DNA of 64,000 nucleotides from Pseudomonadota bacterium (GTDB taxonomy: Bacteria; Pseudomonadota; Alphaproteobacteria; Azospirillales; Azospirillaceae): positions 1 to 64,000 of the forward strand of contig JAFAFA010000036.1 in the NCBI GenBank assembly GCA_023423695.1, in the 5' to 3' direction. The position numbers were made by a program, and so were the translations under genes. The notes below the pieces were generated by a model. That model was not told where the DNA came from and made no database searches. It saw nothing but the letters and a program-made list of their open reading frames with translations. The first letter of the stretch is position 1. Each line of letters starts with the position of its first letter. Positions 36,621 to 44,473 of the stretch are shown here, in pieces.

Positions 36621-36651
36621 TTGACAGGGTAGGTTTCGACTAGATTACATA
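36621..36651 (+). promoter_or_regulatory. Possible promoter of the AT-rich two-gene island
   Basis: A consensus TTGACA starts at 36621, followed by AT-rich sequence in which TTACAT (18-base spacing) or TAGATT (14-base spacing) could be the -10. Downstream lie an inverted pair AATCGA / TCGATT (36656-36678) and a perfect hairpin GCCGAC-TT-GTCGGC (36696-36709) in the leader before the ATG at 36745. Confidence 0.45.
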
Positions 36652-36744
36652 TACGAATCGAGGAGTGAATTTTCGATTGTTCTATTATACCGAGCGCCGA
36701 CTTGTCGGCATATCCGTGTCCAGACAGCACAACAAGGCATCATC

Positions 36745-37077
36745 ATGCTTGAGGGATTCTCTCTGTATTCGGTTATCGATTATGCGACAAAAATATTCTC
36801 CTTTATAATGATCATAGGCGGTATCTATGTATTTTATTCTCCTCAGAATAAGCTGAACAGAATAGAGCGCTACTTTGCAGTAAAAATCCGAAACGCAATC
36901 CAAAACTCTATGAAAGAAAGAATAGAGAGGAGAATTTCTTCAATATTATCAGTAGTATCAAATGCATATTATGGGCCAAATGTCGTCATACACGAAACAA
37001 AGCCCATTACAGGGAAATCTCTTTATTTTAGTTTGATGATGACTTTTTTTATATATTTGCTATACCATCTTCAATGA
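36745..37077 (+). CDS. Unrecognised small membrane protein, first gene of the AT-rich island
   Basis: A 110-residue protein with one membrane helix near the N-terminus (about 13-32), a basic, helical middle (35-70, NKLNRIERYFAVKIRNAIQ and KERIERRISS) and a second helix at the C-terminus (92-108). This is an N-in/C-in hairpin-like shape with an amphipathic cytoplasmic part. Codons rich in ATA, AAA, AGA and TTA contrast with every neighbour. AAGG seven bases upstream is the likely ribosome site. Its stop overlaps the next start (ATGA at 37074-37077), so the two proteins are coupled and probably interact. No homologue is known to me. Confidence 0.75.
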   Translation: MLEGFSLYSVIDYATKIFSFIMIIGGIYVFYSPQNKLNRIERYFAVKIRNAIQNSMKERIERRISSILSVVSNAYYGPNVVIHETKPITGKSLYFSLMMTFFIYLLYHLQ

Positions 37078-38531
37078 TTTTGTCGATTGTATTTTTATCA
37101 GCTTACATGGTGATAAAAGCGATTTTTCTTCTATTATATTTAAATACTTGCCACTACTTTTTTACGAATTTATGCAATCCGTACACCAGAGAAAACGCCG
37201 ATGCAGATTTTTTCATATATCCGTTTGAAATTATATTAATGTCAATTTCAATTACAGCTATGGCGTGGTATTTTATCGCAACTAAATGGGATCGGATCAA
37301 CTATATTATTTCTCGATTATTAATAGCTGCGAAATTTCCATTTTTATCGGCGCTCAAATATTTTTCTTCTTTTCCTCAGAATAGCCGCATAAACGGCTTG
37401 AGCAATTCTTTATTTTCATATCAGGCTACTTTTTATTGTTTTAATATTTTGATATATTTACTCGTTACGATGAAAATCTCTTATGAAGATGCTGCTCAAG
37501 CTTATATTCACGGATGCGCAGCTACACTTGTATTCTACTCACTATACATATTTTTTTCAAGTGGATTTTCTAGATTGCTAGTTTTCTTTTCTACATGTTA
37601 CGCATGCTATTTTAGCTATTTAATATGCGATATAGCTTTCTCTAAATTTATAACATATACGGAATATAAATTTCCCTCACACCATGAGTACTATTATTTT
37701 AAATCTATGGAATCTTTGTTATTGCTATCGATAGCAGCAACTATATTTTTGATTTCTAAAAAGTACAAATTTGCAATTTTATTGTACAATTTTTCACTGA
37801 TTTTATGCTCTATTGTATTTTCATTCTATGGTTTTGAGTATTTTGCAGGAGTGCTCGAACATACCGCCGTATCTGCCGGAGTGTTCATAGCGATATCTTA
37901 CTTTATTGTACTGCTCCTATTTTCTGCAGCAATAGAAAATATATCTGCATACGCAACTCTTAGAATGCTTAACACAGCGAGCGGGAAAAGCGGAGCTTCC
38001 TTCAGAAGATCGCTATTATTACTGGCCATAACCCTAGCAACTTTTATTGCGTCGATATTCATACTATACTTTTTTGTGAAAATATGGGTAGTCGTTTTGA
38101 TATTCCTGTCCGATGGAAATTTGAACAAAATCCACCAACTTTTCAGCCTCGACATCGATTTGATATTGAACATGCTGACAGACCGCAAAAAGGAAAGCCT
38201 TATAAGCGCACTGTCAACCATTGAGTCAATCAAGGACTTTAGCAATTATTTCATAGAGTACCATGGCGAAGAAAAGGACGACCATATTTTTGAAAAATCT
38301 ATTTCCTTTCTTTATCTAGTGAGCCCAATCGTTCCTGCGATATTTGGAATCATCGCAACGTTGTCCACCGTCGCACTTCGGATTTTTTCAACGATGATTT
38401 ACAGAACCGCATTGGGGATTGCCCTGGAATCAGGAAAAGACATAAAGTTCATAAAGAAGCTGACTGCCGGTCTGATCGTCACCCTTTCGGGCGTGATCGT
38501 GGCACTTTTCACCATTTTCTCCACAAGCTGA
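37074..38531 (+). CDS. Unrecognised polytopic membrane protein, second gene of the AT-rich island
   Basis: A 485-residue protein with about ten to eleven hydrophobic segments (around 1-22, 51-70, 118-135, 148-162, 168-188, 214-228, 233-252, 262-288, 312-346, 412-432, 463-482). A hydrophilic region at 347-410 holds an acidic stretch (EEKDDHIFEK). The last segment after KKLTAGLIV ends almost at the C-terminus. No transporter, kinase, nuclease or glycosyltransferase motif is seen. Base composition is very AT-rich, easing only in the last 300 bp. It ends 18 bp before livF (convergent). Function unknown; membrane effector, defence or surface roles are possible guesses. Confidence 0.8.
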   Translation: MILSIVFLSAYMVIKAIFLLLYLNTCHYFFTNLCNPYTRENADADFFIYPFEIILMSISITAMAWYFIATKWDRINYIISRLLIAAKFPFLSALKYFSSFPQNSRINGLSNSLFSYQATFYCFNILIYLLVTMKISYEDAAQAYIHGCAATLVFYSLYIFFSSGFSRLLVFFSTCYACYFSYLICDIAFSKFITYTEYKFPSHHEYYYFKSMESLLLLSIAATIFLISKKYKFAILLYNFSLILCSIVFSFYGFEYFAGVLEHTAVSAGVFIAISYFIVLLLFSAAIENISAYATLRMLNTASGKSGASFRRSLLLLAITLATFIASIFILYFFVKIWVVVLIFLSDGNLNKIHQLFSLDIDLILNMLTDRKKESLISALSTIESIKDFSNYFIEYHGEEKDDHIFEKSISFLYLVSPIVPAIFGIIATLSTVALRIFSTMIYRTALGIALESGKDIKFIKKLTAGLIVTLSGVIVALFTIFSTS

Positions 38532-38549
38532 TCGGGTTCGCCTCGCCCC

Positions 38550-39263
38550 CTACGCCGCCAGCGCCACGCCCAGATGCCGTTCCAGCAGCGCCGCATCGGC
38601 CCTTGCCTGTGCCGCCGGTCCGGCATGCACCACCCGGCCGCGGTCGAGGAAGACCACGCGGTCTGCGAACTCCAGCGCGCGGTCGACCTGCTGCTCCACC
38701 AGCACGATGGTCATGTCGAGACCAGACAGCGCCGCCATCAGCGTATCGCAGATGACCGGGGCCAGTCCTTCCAGCGGCTCGTCCAGCAGCAGCACCGTCG
38801 GCTTGCCCAGCAGCGCGCGGGCGACCGACAGCATCTGCTGTTCGCCGCCCGACAGCTCGCCGCCGCCGTTGCGCCGCCGCTCGCCCAGCCGGGGGAACAG
38901 CTCGTACGCCTCCTCCAGCGCACTGCGCGGACGCCCCTTCAGCCCGGTGACGAGGTTCTCCTCCACCGTCAGCGACTTGAAGATGTCGCGCGTCTGCGGG
39001 ACATAGCCCAGCCCAGCCGCCGCCCGCGCCGAGCTGCTCATCCCGCCGACCTCCACGCCGTCCAGCCGGATGGCGCCGCCATGGCGGGTGGTCTGGCCGA
39101 CCAGCGTCGCCAGCGTCGTCGTCTTGCCCACCCCGTTGCGGCCGAGCAGGGCCAGCCGTCCGCCCGCCGGCACGCTGAAGGAGATGCCGTCGAGGATCAG
39201 CGTCTTGCCGTAGCCGGCGCGCAGATCCGTAACCTCAAGCGATCCGGCAGGTTCAGTGGGCAT
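38550..39263 (-). CDS. livF: Branched-chain-type ABC transporter ATPase LivF
   Basis: One of two ATPases of a HAAT-family importer, 237 residues: Walker A GRNGVGKTT, signature LSGGEQQM, Walker B VLLLDEPLEGLAP (the PLEGLAP wording is typical of LivF) and H-loop-equivalent VEQQVDRA. The ATG at 39263 overlaps the end of livG by 11 bp, better than an upstream start at 39308. It is the last gene of livH-livM-livG-livF. Adjacent pca genes suggest an aromatic acid substrate rather than leucine. Confidence 0.93.
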   Translation of the reverse strand: MPTEPAGSLEVTDLRAGYGKTLILDGISFSVPAGGRLALLGRNGVGKTTTLATLVGQTTRHGGAIRLDGVEVGGMSSSARAAAGLGYVPQTRDIFKSLTVEENLVTGLKGRPRSALEEAYELFPRLGERRRNGGGELSGGEQQMLSVARALLGKPTVLLLDEPLEGLAPVICDTLMAALSGLDMTIVLVEQQVDRALEFADRVVFLDRGRVVHAGPAAQARADAALLERHLGVALAA

Positions 39264-40008
39264 TGGTCCGGCTCCCCAGATAGACCTCGCGCACGCGCGG
39301 GTCGGCAACGATCTCCTTGGCGGTGCCGCTGCACAGCAGCCGCCCCTGCGCCAGAACGACGATGGTCCTGGCGAAGCGGAAGACGAGATCCATGTCGTGC
39401 TCGATCATCAGCACCGCCAGATCCTTGGGCAGCCGGTCGATGGCGTCGAGGATGCGCTGGCTTTCCGAATGGGGCACGCCGGCCGCCGGTTCGTCCAGGA
39501 TCAGCACCTTCGGCTTCATGGCGAGCGCCAGCGCGATCTCCAGCAGCCGCTGCTGGCCGTAGGCGAGCGAGCCGACCGCCGTGTGCGCCACGGGAGTCAG
39601 CCCCATGCTGCCCAGCAGTTCCGCCACCTCGTCGGCCAGACCGGCCACCCTGGTGACACTGGCGAACAGGCGGAAGGTGCGGCGGTCGCGCTGCAGGACC
39701 GCCAGTTCCAGATGCTCGCGCACCGTCATCGACTTGAACAGCCGCGCCACCTGGAAGCTGCGGATCAGCCCCAGCCGCACCCGCTCCGCCGCCGGCAGCT
39801 TGGTCACGTCGCGGCCGTCCAGCCGGATGGTGCCGGCGCTGGGCGGGATCACCCCGGTGACGAGGTTGACGAAGGTGGTCTTCCCCGCCCCGTTCGGCCC
39901 GATCAGGGCACAGCGGTCGCCCGCCTTCAGCGTCATGGAGATGTCGGACGCCACCTGCAGGCCACCGAAATTCTTGGCCAGCCCCTCCACCTCCAGCAGC
40001 GCCGTCAT
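39253..40008 (-). CDS. livG: Branched-chain-type ABC transporter ATPase LivG
   Basis: The second ATPase, 251 residues: Walker A GPNGAGKTT, a LivG-type signature region read as LAYGQQRLLEIALAL, Walker B VLILDEPAAGVPHSE and H-loop IEHDMDLVF. The LAYGQQR wording and GVP after Walker B are normal for LivG-type proteins. It overlaps livM by 4 bp and livF by 11 bp, so the four genes are one translationally coupled operon. Confidence 0.93.
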   Translation of the reverse strand: MTALLEVEGLAKNFGGLQVASDISMTLKAGDRCALIGPNGAGKTTFVNLVTGVIPPSAGTIRLDGRDVTKLPAAERVRLGLIRSFQVARLFKSMTVREHLELAVLQRDRRTFRLFASVTRVAGLADEVAELLGSMGLTPVAHTAVGSLAYGQQRLLEIALALAMKPKVLILDEPAAGVPHSESQRILDAIDRLPKDLAVLMIEHDMDLVFRFARTIVVLAQGRLLCSGTAKEIVADPRVREVYLGSRTNAH

Positions 40009-41027
40009 GCCCCGCCCTCCTTTCCGCGCCGCAGCCTGCCCAGCCGCTCCACCCCCGACACGATGCCGCCCGGCAGGAACAGGACGATGCCGATCAGGAA
40101 CAGGCCGATGAAGGCCATCCAGTGATAGGGATCGTTGGCGGCCAGGACGTGGTGGACGCCCATGAAGGCGGCGGTGCCGATCACCGCGCCATAGAGCCGC
40201 CCGGTGCCGCCCAGCACCAGCATGACCAGCGCCTCCGCCGACCAGGAGAAGCCGGTGCTGTCCAGCCCGACGATGCCGCTGGTCACCGCGGTCAGGGCGC
40301 CGGCCACCCCGGCGAACACGCCGGCCACGGCATAGAGCACCACCAGATAGGCCTTGGGCGAACCGCCGATGGCGGAGATCCGCAGGGGATCCTCTTTAAC
40401 CCCGCGGCAGGCCAGCCCGAAGGGCGAGCGCACGATGCGCCGTGCCACCACCAGCCCGACCATCAGAACCGCCAGCGCGAACAGGTAGGAGGTGTGGCCG
40501 AACATGTCGAAGCGGAACATCCCCAGCACCGGCGCCGGATCGATGCCCGACAGGCCGTCGCTGCCGCCGGTCCAGTCGCGCGCCTTGTTGGCGACCTCCT
40601 GCACGATCTGCCCGACCGCGATGGTCAACATCAGCAGGGTCAGGCCGCGGGCATGCAGGATCAGGGCGCCGGTGACCAGCGCGAGCAGACCGCCGGCCAG
40701 CCCGCCGACCGCCAGCATCGCGAAGGGGTCGTTGCTCCAGTTGACCGCGAGGATGCCCGCGGCATAGGCGCCGGTGCCGAACATCGCCGCCTGCCCCAGC
40801 GTGGCGATCCCGCCATAGCCGAGCACGAGGTCGAGCGACAGCACGAACAGAGCCGAGGCGGCGATGCGGGTCAGCAGCGCCAGATCGTCCGGCAGCAGCC
40901 AGTAGGCGGCCAGCCCCGCCACCGCGATCAGCGGGATACCGATCCAGTCCAGGTCGCGCGGGGCGGCCAGGGGCGGGTGTCGGGTCATGACGCCGGCCTT
41001 GCCGTCCCGCTCGGCGACGCTCGTCAT
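40005..41027 (-). CDS. livM: Branched-chain-type ABC transporter permease LivM
   Basis: A 340-residue inner-membrane permease with about ten hydrophobic segments. The conserved blocks LGYGGIATLGQAAMFGTGAYAAG and RIVRSPFGLACRGVKEDPLRISAIG (the cytoplasmic coupling loop) identify LivM. It overlaps livH and livG by 4 bp each. It forms the translocation path with LivH. Confidence 0.93.
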   Translation of the reverse strand: MTSVAERDGKAGVMTRHPPLAAPRDLDWIGIPLIAVAGLAAYWLLPDDLALLTRIAASALFVLSLDLVLGYGGIATLGQAAMFGTGAYAAGILAVNWSNDPFAMLAVGGLAGGLLALVTGALILHARGLTLLMLTIAVGQIVQEVANKARDWTGGSDGLSGIDPAPVLGMFRFDMFGHTSYLFALAVLMVGLVVARRIVRSPFGLACRGVKEDPLRISAIGGSPKAYLVVLYAVAGVFAGVAGALTAVTSGIVGLDSTGFSWSAEALVMLVLGGTGRLYGAVIGTAAFMGVHHVLAANDPYHWMAFIGLFLIGIVLFLPGGIVSGVERLGRLRRGKEGGA

Positions 41028-41893
41028 GCCGTTCTCCCTTTGAAGAAGCCGTGGGGCCAGCGGAACAGGATCAGGATGAGGGCGGCGTAGAAGAAGAACT
41101 CGCCGAAATTCGGGATCAGGTATTTGCCGGCGGTGTCGACGATGCCCAGCGCCAGCGCCGCCGCGGCCGAGCCGAAGATGCTGCCCGCCCCGCCGACCGC
41201 CACCACCGCCAGGAACAGCACGATGTAGCGGATGGCGTAATAGGGCTCCAGCGGCAGCAGCTCCGCCCCCAGAACGCCGCCCAGCGCCGCCAGCCCGGTG
41301 CCGAGCGCGAAGGTCGCCAGATAGAGCCGTTCGGTCCGGATGCCCAGCGCCGCCGCCATCGCCGGATCATCCACCGCCGCGCGCAGCCGGATGCCGAAAT
41401 CGGTGCGCTCCAGCAGCCACCACAGCCCCAGCAGCGTCGCCGCCCCGGCGCCGATCACGAAGGCGCGGTGGGTCGGGATCGCCTTCGGCCCCAGTTCCAC
41501 CGTACCGGTCAACAGTTCCGGCAGCGGGATGCGCTTCAGCGTCGGGCCGAACAGATAGTTGATGCCGGCGACGATGACGAAGGTCAGGCCGATGGTCAGC
41601 AGCACCTGCGCCAGTTCGTTCGCCGAGCCGTAGATGCGGCGGTACAGCAGCCGTTCCAGCGGCAGCGTCGCCAGCACCGTCAGCGCCACCGCCGCCACCA
41701 GCGCCACCCCATAGGGCAGCCCGGCGGTCTGCGCCGCATAGGACGCGACATAGCCGCCGACCATGGCGAAGGCGCCATGCGCCAGATTGACCACCCGCAT
41801 CAGCCCCAGCGTCACCGACAGCCCGACGGAGATGATGAAGAGGATCATGCCGTAGGCGACCCCGTCGACGGCGATCCCGAACATGGTTTCCAT
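41024..41893 (-). CDS. livH: Branched-chain-type ABC transporter permease LivH
   Basis: A 289-residue inner-membrane permease. The opening region GVAYGMILFIISVGLSVTLGLMRVVNLAHGAF, the coupling loop RTDFGIRLRAAVDDPAMAAALGI and LGAELLPLEP fit LivH of the HAAT family. It is the first of the four membrane/ATPase genes, separated from the binding-protein gene by a family A repeat of about 100 bp, which may partly stop transcription. Confidence 0.93.
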   Translation of the reverse strand: METMFGIAVDGVAYGMILFIISVGLSVTLGLMRVVNLAHGAFAMVGGYVASYAAQTAGLPYGVALVAAVALTVLATLPLERLLYRRIYGSANELAQVLLTIGLTFVIVAGINYLFGPTLKRIPLPELLTGTVELGPKAIPTHRAFVIGAGAATLLGLWWLLERTDFGIRLRAAVDDPAMAAALGIRTERLYLATFALGTGLAALGGVLGAELLPLEPYYAIRYIVLFLAVVAVGGAGSIFGSAAAALALGIVDTAGKYLIPNFGEFFFYAALILILFRWPHGFFKGRTA

Positions 41894-41948
41894 GATGTGC
41901 GTCCGTCTGCGCTGTTTCGGGTGGCCTTGGCCGCAAGTGGTTGCCCGA

Positions 41949-42052
41949 TGCCCCCTCCCCGACCCTCCCCCGCTTTGCGGGAGAGGGTGCCTTCTGCGAA
42001 GCGGCGGCAGTTCCCTCTCCCGCGTCAGCGGGGGAGGGTTAGGGAGGGGGCA
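41949..42052. repeat. Composite intergenic palindrome, family A, copy 5
   Basis: TGCCCCCTCCCC ... GGGAGGGGGCA ends, with CCCCCGC-TTT-GCGGGAG and CTCTCCCGC / GCGGGGGAG arms inside. It lies within the transporter operon, between the binding-protein gene and livH, matching the aapJ-aapQ arrangement. Confidence 0.8.
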
Positions 42053-42087
42053 CCCTCACCACCACGCCAGCTTCAAAAAGCCTCCCC

Positions 42088-43272
42088 TCACTTCGCCAAC
42101 TTGTACCCATAGTCCGGCTGGTTCGGGAACGCCTCCTTCTCGACGTTCTCCAATTTGCCGTCGACCTTCTCGACCATACGCAGATAGATCGTCTGGGTGA
42201 CGTGGCGGCTGTTGGGGTCGATGGTCAAGGGGCCGCGCGGGCTTTCCCAGCTCATGCCCTTCACCGACTCCACCGCCTTGGCGCCATCGATCTTGCCGCC
42301 GCCGTTCCTGATCATCTGATAGATGACATGCACGCCGTCATAGGCGCCGACCGAGCTGAAGGTGACGGTGTCGGTCGACCCGAACATCTCCTTGTGCTTG
42401 GCGAGGAAGGCCTTGTTCTTCGCCGAATCATGGGCGCGGCTGTAGTTGAAGGTGGTGGTGATGCCCAGCGCGGCGTCGCCCAGCGCCGGCAGGTCCGGTT
42501 CCTGGGTCAGGTCGCCGGGACCGAAGAACTTGATGCCGGCCGCCTTCAGCCCGGTGTCGTTGAAGGCCTTGGCGAAGGCGAGCGTCGTCGGACCGGCAGG
42601 CAGGAAGGCATAGACCGCCTCCGCGCCGGAATCCTTGATGCGTTGCATGAAGGGAGCGAAGTCGTTGGACTTCATCGGCATACGGATGGTGTCCACCACC
42701 GTGCCGCCATGCTTTTCGAAGGTGGTCTTGAAGGCGGTCTCGCCGTCGATGCCGGGGCCATAGTCGCTGACCGCCGACACCGCCTTCCTGATTCCCTGCC
42801 TGGCCATGTATTCGGCCAGCGGCACCGTGTTCTGCCACAGGGTGAAGGAGGTGCGGACATAGCGCGGCGACTTTTCCGTGATGGCGGAGGTCGCGGCGTT
42901 GAAGATCACGCAGGGAATGTTCGCCTCGTCGATCAGCGGGGCGACGGCCAGCGCGTCGGGCGTGAAGAAATAACCGGCGAGGAAGGACACCTTCTCCTTG
43001 ACGATCAGCTCCTGCGACAGCGCCTTGCTTTGTGCCGGGTTGGCCTGGTCGAGATCCTTATAGATGAACTCCACCGTGTCGTTGCCGACGGTCTTGCCAT
43101 GTTCGGCCTGATAGATCTCGATCGCTTCCCGGAAGGTCTTGCCGACGACGCCGTAGGGTCCGGAGAAGGGCGCGACGACGCCGATCTTGATGGTGGCGGC
43201 CCCGGCCGAACCGGCCGTCAGCGCCAGACCGAACGCCGCACCCAGCAGCGCGTTGCGCAGAGTCCTCGTCAT
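42088..43272 (-). CDS. Branched-chain-type ABC transporter substrate-binding protein, probably for an aromatic acid
   Basis: A 394-residue precursor with a signal peptide (about 1-25, ending AGA) and a Peripla_BP_6/LivK-type fold (IKIGVVAPFSGPYGVVGK, EAIEIYQ). The ATG at 43272 has a strong GGGAGGG ribosome site; a start at 43326 would cross it. It is divergent from pcaI and shares a promoter region with PcaR-like boxes. HAAT binding proteins next to pca or pob genes usually import benzoate-, 4-hydroxybenzoate- or protocatechuate-like acids, which is my inference for this one. Confidence 0.88.
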   Translation of the reverse strand: MTRTLRNALLGAAFGLALTAGSAGAATIKIGVVAPFSGPYGVVGKTFREAIEIYQAEHGKTVGNDTVEFIYKDLDQANPAQSKALSQELIVKEKVSFLAGYFFTPDALAVAPLIDEANIPCVIFNAATSAITEKSPRYVRTSFTLWQNTVPLAEYMARQGIRKAVSAVSDYGPGIDGETAFKTTFEKHGGTVVDTIRMPMKSNDFAPFMQRIKDSGAEAVYAFLPAGPTTLAFAKAFNDTGLKAAGIKFFGPGDLTQEPDLPALGDAALGITTTFNYSRAHDSAKNKAFLAKHKEMFGSTDTVTFSSVGAYDGVHVIYQMIRNGGGKIDGAKAVESVKGMSWESPRGPLTIDPNSRHVTQTIYLRMVEKVDGKLENVEKEAFPNQPDYGYKLAK

Positions 43273-43339
43273 CGTCCCTCCCACATGTGACCATATGCCG
43301 GTGCCGGAACTCGCGGCTCCGATCATTGGCTGTTCCGCT

Positions 43340-43372
43340 CAGCGTACTGAGGGGCAACCGAACCGTCAAGTG
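43340..43372 (-). promoter_or_regulatory. Possible promoter of the binding-protein/liv operon
   Basis: On the minus strand TTGACG and TACGCT are spaced by 17 bases, about 70 bp upstream of the binding-protein start. The -35 lies against the palindromic box at 43370-43403, so a regulator bound there could activate or block it. Confidence 0.4.
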
Positions 43373-43403
43373 CGATATTTGATGTTTAGTGCGATTAACG
43401 CAC
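43370..43403. promoter_or_regulatory. PcaR-like box and adjoining half-site
   Basis: GTGCGATTAACGCAC (43389-43403) is a 15-bp palindrome close to the Pseudomonas PcaR operator GTTCGATAATCGCAC. A related half-site GTGCGATATTTGATG starts at 43370. Both are on the transporter side of the divergent region. Probably an IclR-family site; the regulator gene is not in the window. Confidence 0.6.
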
Positions 43404-43583
43404 AATGCTTGACGGACGGGTAACCCATTGTTCAAGGCCGATAAAATGAAAACACTCCAACTCATTCACCGCTATTTTCTCATGTTGCGGCGCAATATGT
43501 TCGTTTATCGTACACCTACATCTATATTCGACCTTGACAGCCGAAACAACCGACGCCCAATCTGTGCGTAAAGACGAATATTA

Positions 43584-43598
43584 GTGCGATATTCGCAC
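43584..43598. promoter_or_regulatory. PcaR-like box upstream of pcaI
   Basis: GTGCGATATTCGCAC, a near-perfect palindrome, lies 14 bp before the pcaI ATG. It matches the box at 43389 and the Pseudomonas PcaR consensus at most positions. At this distance binding would block transcription or early elongation, which suggests repression or autoregulatory control of the pca operon. Confidence 0.65.
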
Positions 43599-43612
43599 GC
43601 CCAGGAGGTCAT

Positions 43613-44473
43613 ATGGCCAAGATCACGCCCCTGCGCGAGGCGGTGGCGAACCTCGTGCGCGACGGCGACACGGTCGCCCTGGAAGGGTTCACCCATCTGA
43701 TTCCCCATGCCGCCGGGCATGAGATCATCCGGCAGGGCCGGCGCGGCCTGACCATGGTCCGCATGACGCCCGACCTGATCTACGATCAGATGATCGGCAT
43801 GGGCTGTGCGGCGAAGCTGATTTTTTCCTGGGGCGGCAATCCCGGCGTCGGCTCGCTCCACCGCTTCCGCGACGCGGTCGAACAGGGCTGGCCGCACCGG
43901 CTGGAGATCGAGGAGCACAGCCATGCCGGCATGGCGAACGCCTATGTCGCCGGCGCCTCCAACCTGCCCTTCGCCCTGCTGCGCGGCTATACCGGCTCCG
44001 ACCTGCCGAAGGTCAACCCCAACATCCGCTTCGTCGAGTGCCCCTTCACCGGAGAGAGGCTGGCCGCCATCCCCTCCGTCCGTCCCGACGTGACGGTGAT
44101 CCACGCCCAGAAGGCCGACCGCCGCGGCAATGTGCTGCTCTGGGGCATCCTCGGCGTCCAGAAGGAGGCCGTGCTGGCCGCCAAGCGCTCCATCGTCACG
44201 GTGGAGGAGGTCGTCGACGATCTGGAGGCACCGCCGAACGCCTGCGTGCTGCCCTACTGGGCGCTGTCGGCCGTCTGCCCCGTCCCCGGCGGCGCCTATC
44301 CGTCCTATGCGCAAGGCTATTCGGAACGCGACAACCGCTTCTACAAGGCCTGGGATCCCATCGCCCGCTCACGCGAGGAGTTCCGCGCCTGGATGCAGCG
44401 CCATGTCCTGGACACCGACGATTTCGCCGGCTTCCGCCGCGTGCTGGCCGAAAGCATGAAGGAGGCCGCATGA
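43613..44473 (+). CDS. pcaI: 3-oxoadipate CoA-transferase subunit A
   Basis: With PcaJ it moves CoA from succinyl-CoA to 3-oxoadipate in the beta-ketoadipate pathway. At 286 residues it is of the longer CatI/GctA-like type rather than the short 230-residue PcaI. The CoA-transferase I signature is seen as DGDTVALEGFTHLIPHAAGHEII and GCAAKLIFSWGGNPGVGS. AGGAGG precedes the ATG. It starts the pca operon, overlaps pcaJ by 4 bp and is divergent from the aromatic-type transporter. Glutaconate CoA-transferase is an alternative identity, unlikely in this context. Confidence 0.9.
   Translation: MAKITPLREAVANLVRDGDTVALEGFTHLIPHAAGHEIIRQGRRGLTMVRMTPDLIYDQMIGMGCAAKLIFSWGGNPGVGSLHRFRDAVEQGWPHRLEIEEHSHAGMANAYVAGASNLPFALLRGYTGSDLPKVNPNIRFVECPFTGERLAAIPSVRPDVTVIHAQKADRRGNVLLWGILGVQKEAVLAAKRSIVTVEEVVDDLEAPPNACVLPYWALSAVCPVPGGAYPSYAQGYSERDNRFYKAWDPIARSREEFRAWMQRHVLDTDDFAGFRRVLAESMKEAA

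Noticed and set aside
36665..36807. GTG-initiated ORF with a GAGG site at the start of the AT-rich island
   Set aside because: It ends after fewer than 50 codons, is in another frame from both island genes and has no protein-like pattern.
36588..38549. Prophage or insertion sequence as source of the AT-rich island
   Set aside because: No integrase, transposase, phage gene, terminal inverted repeat or target duplication is visible at either edge.
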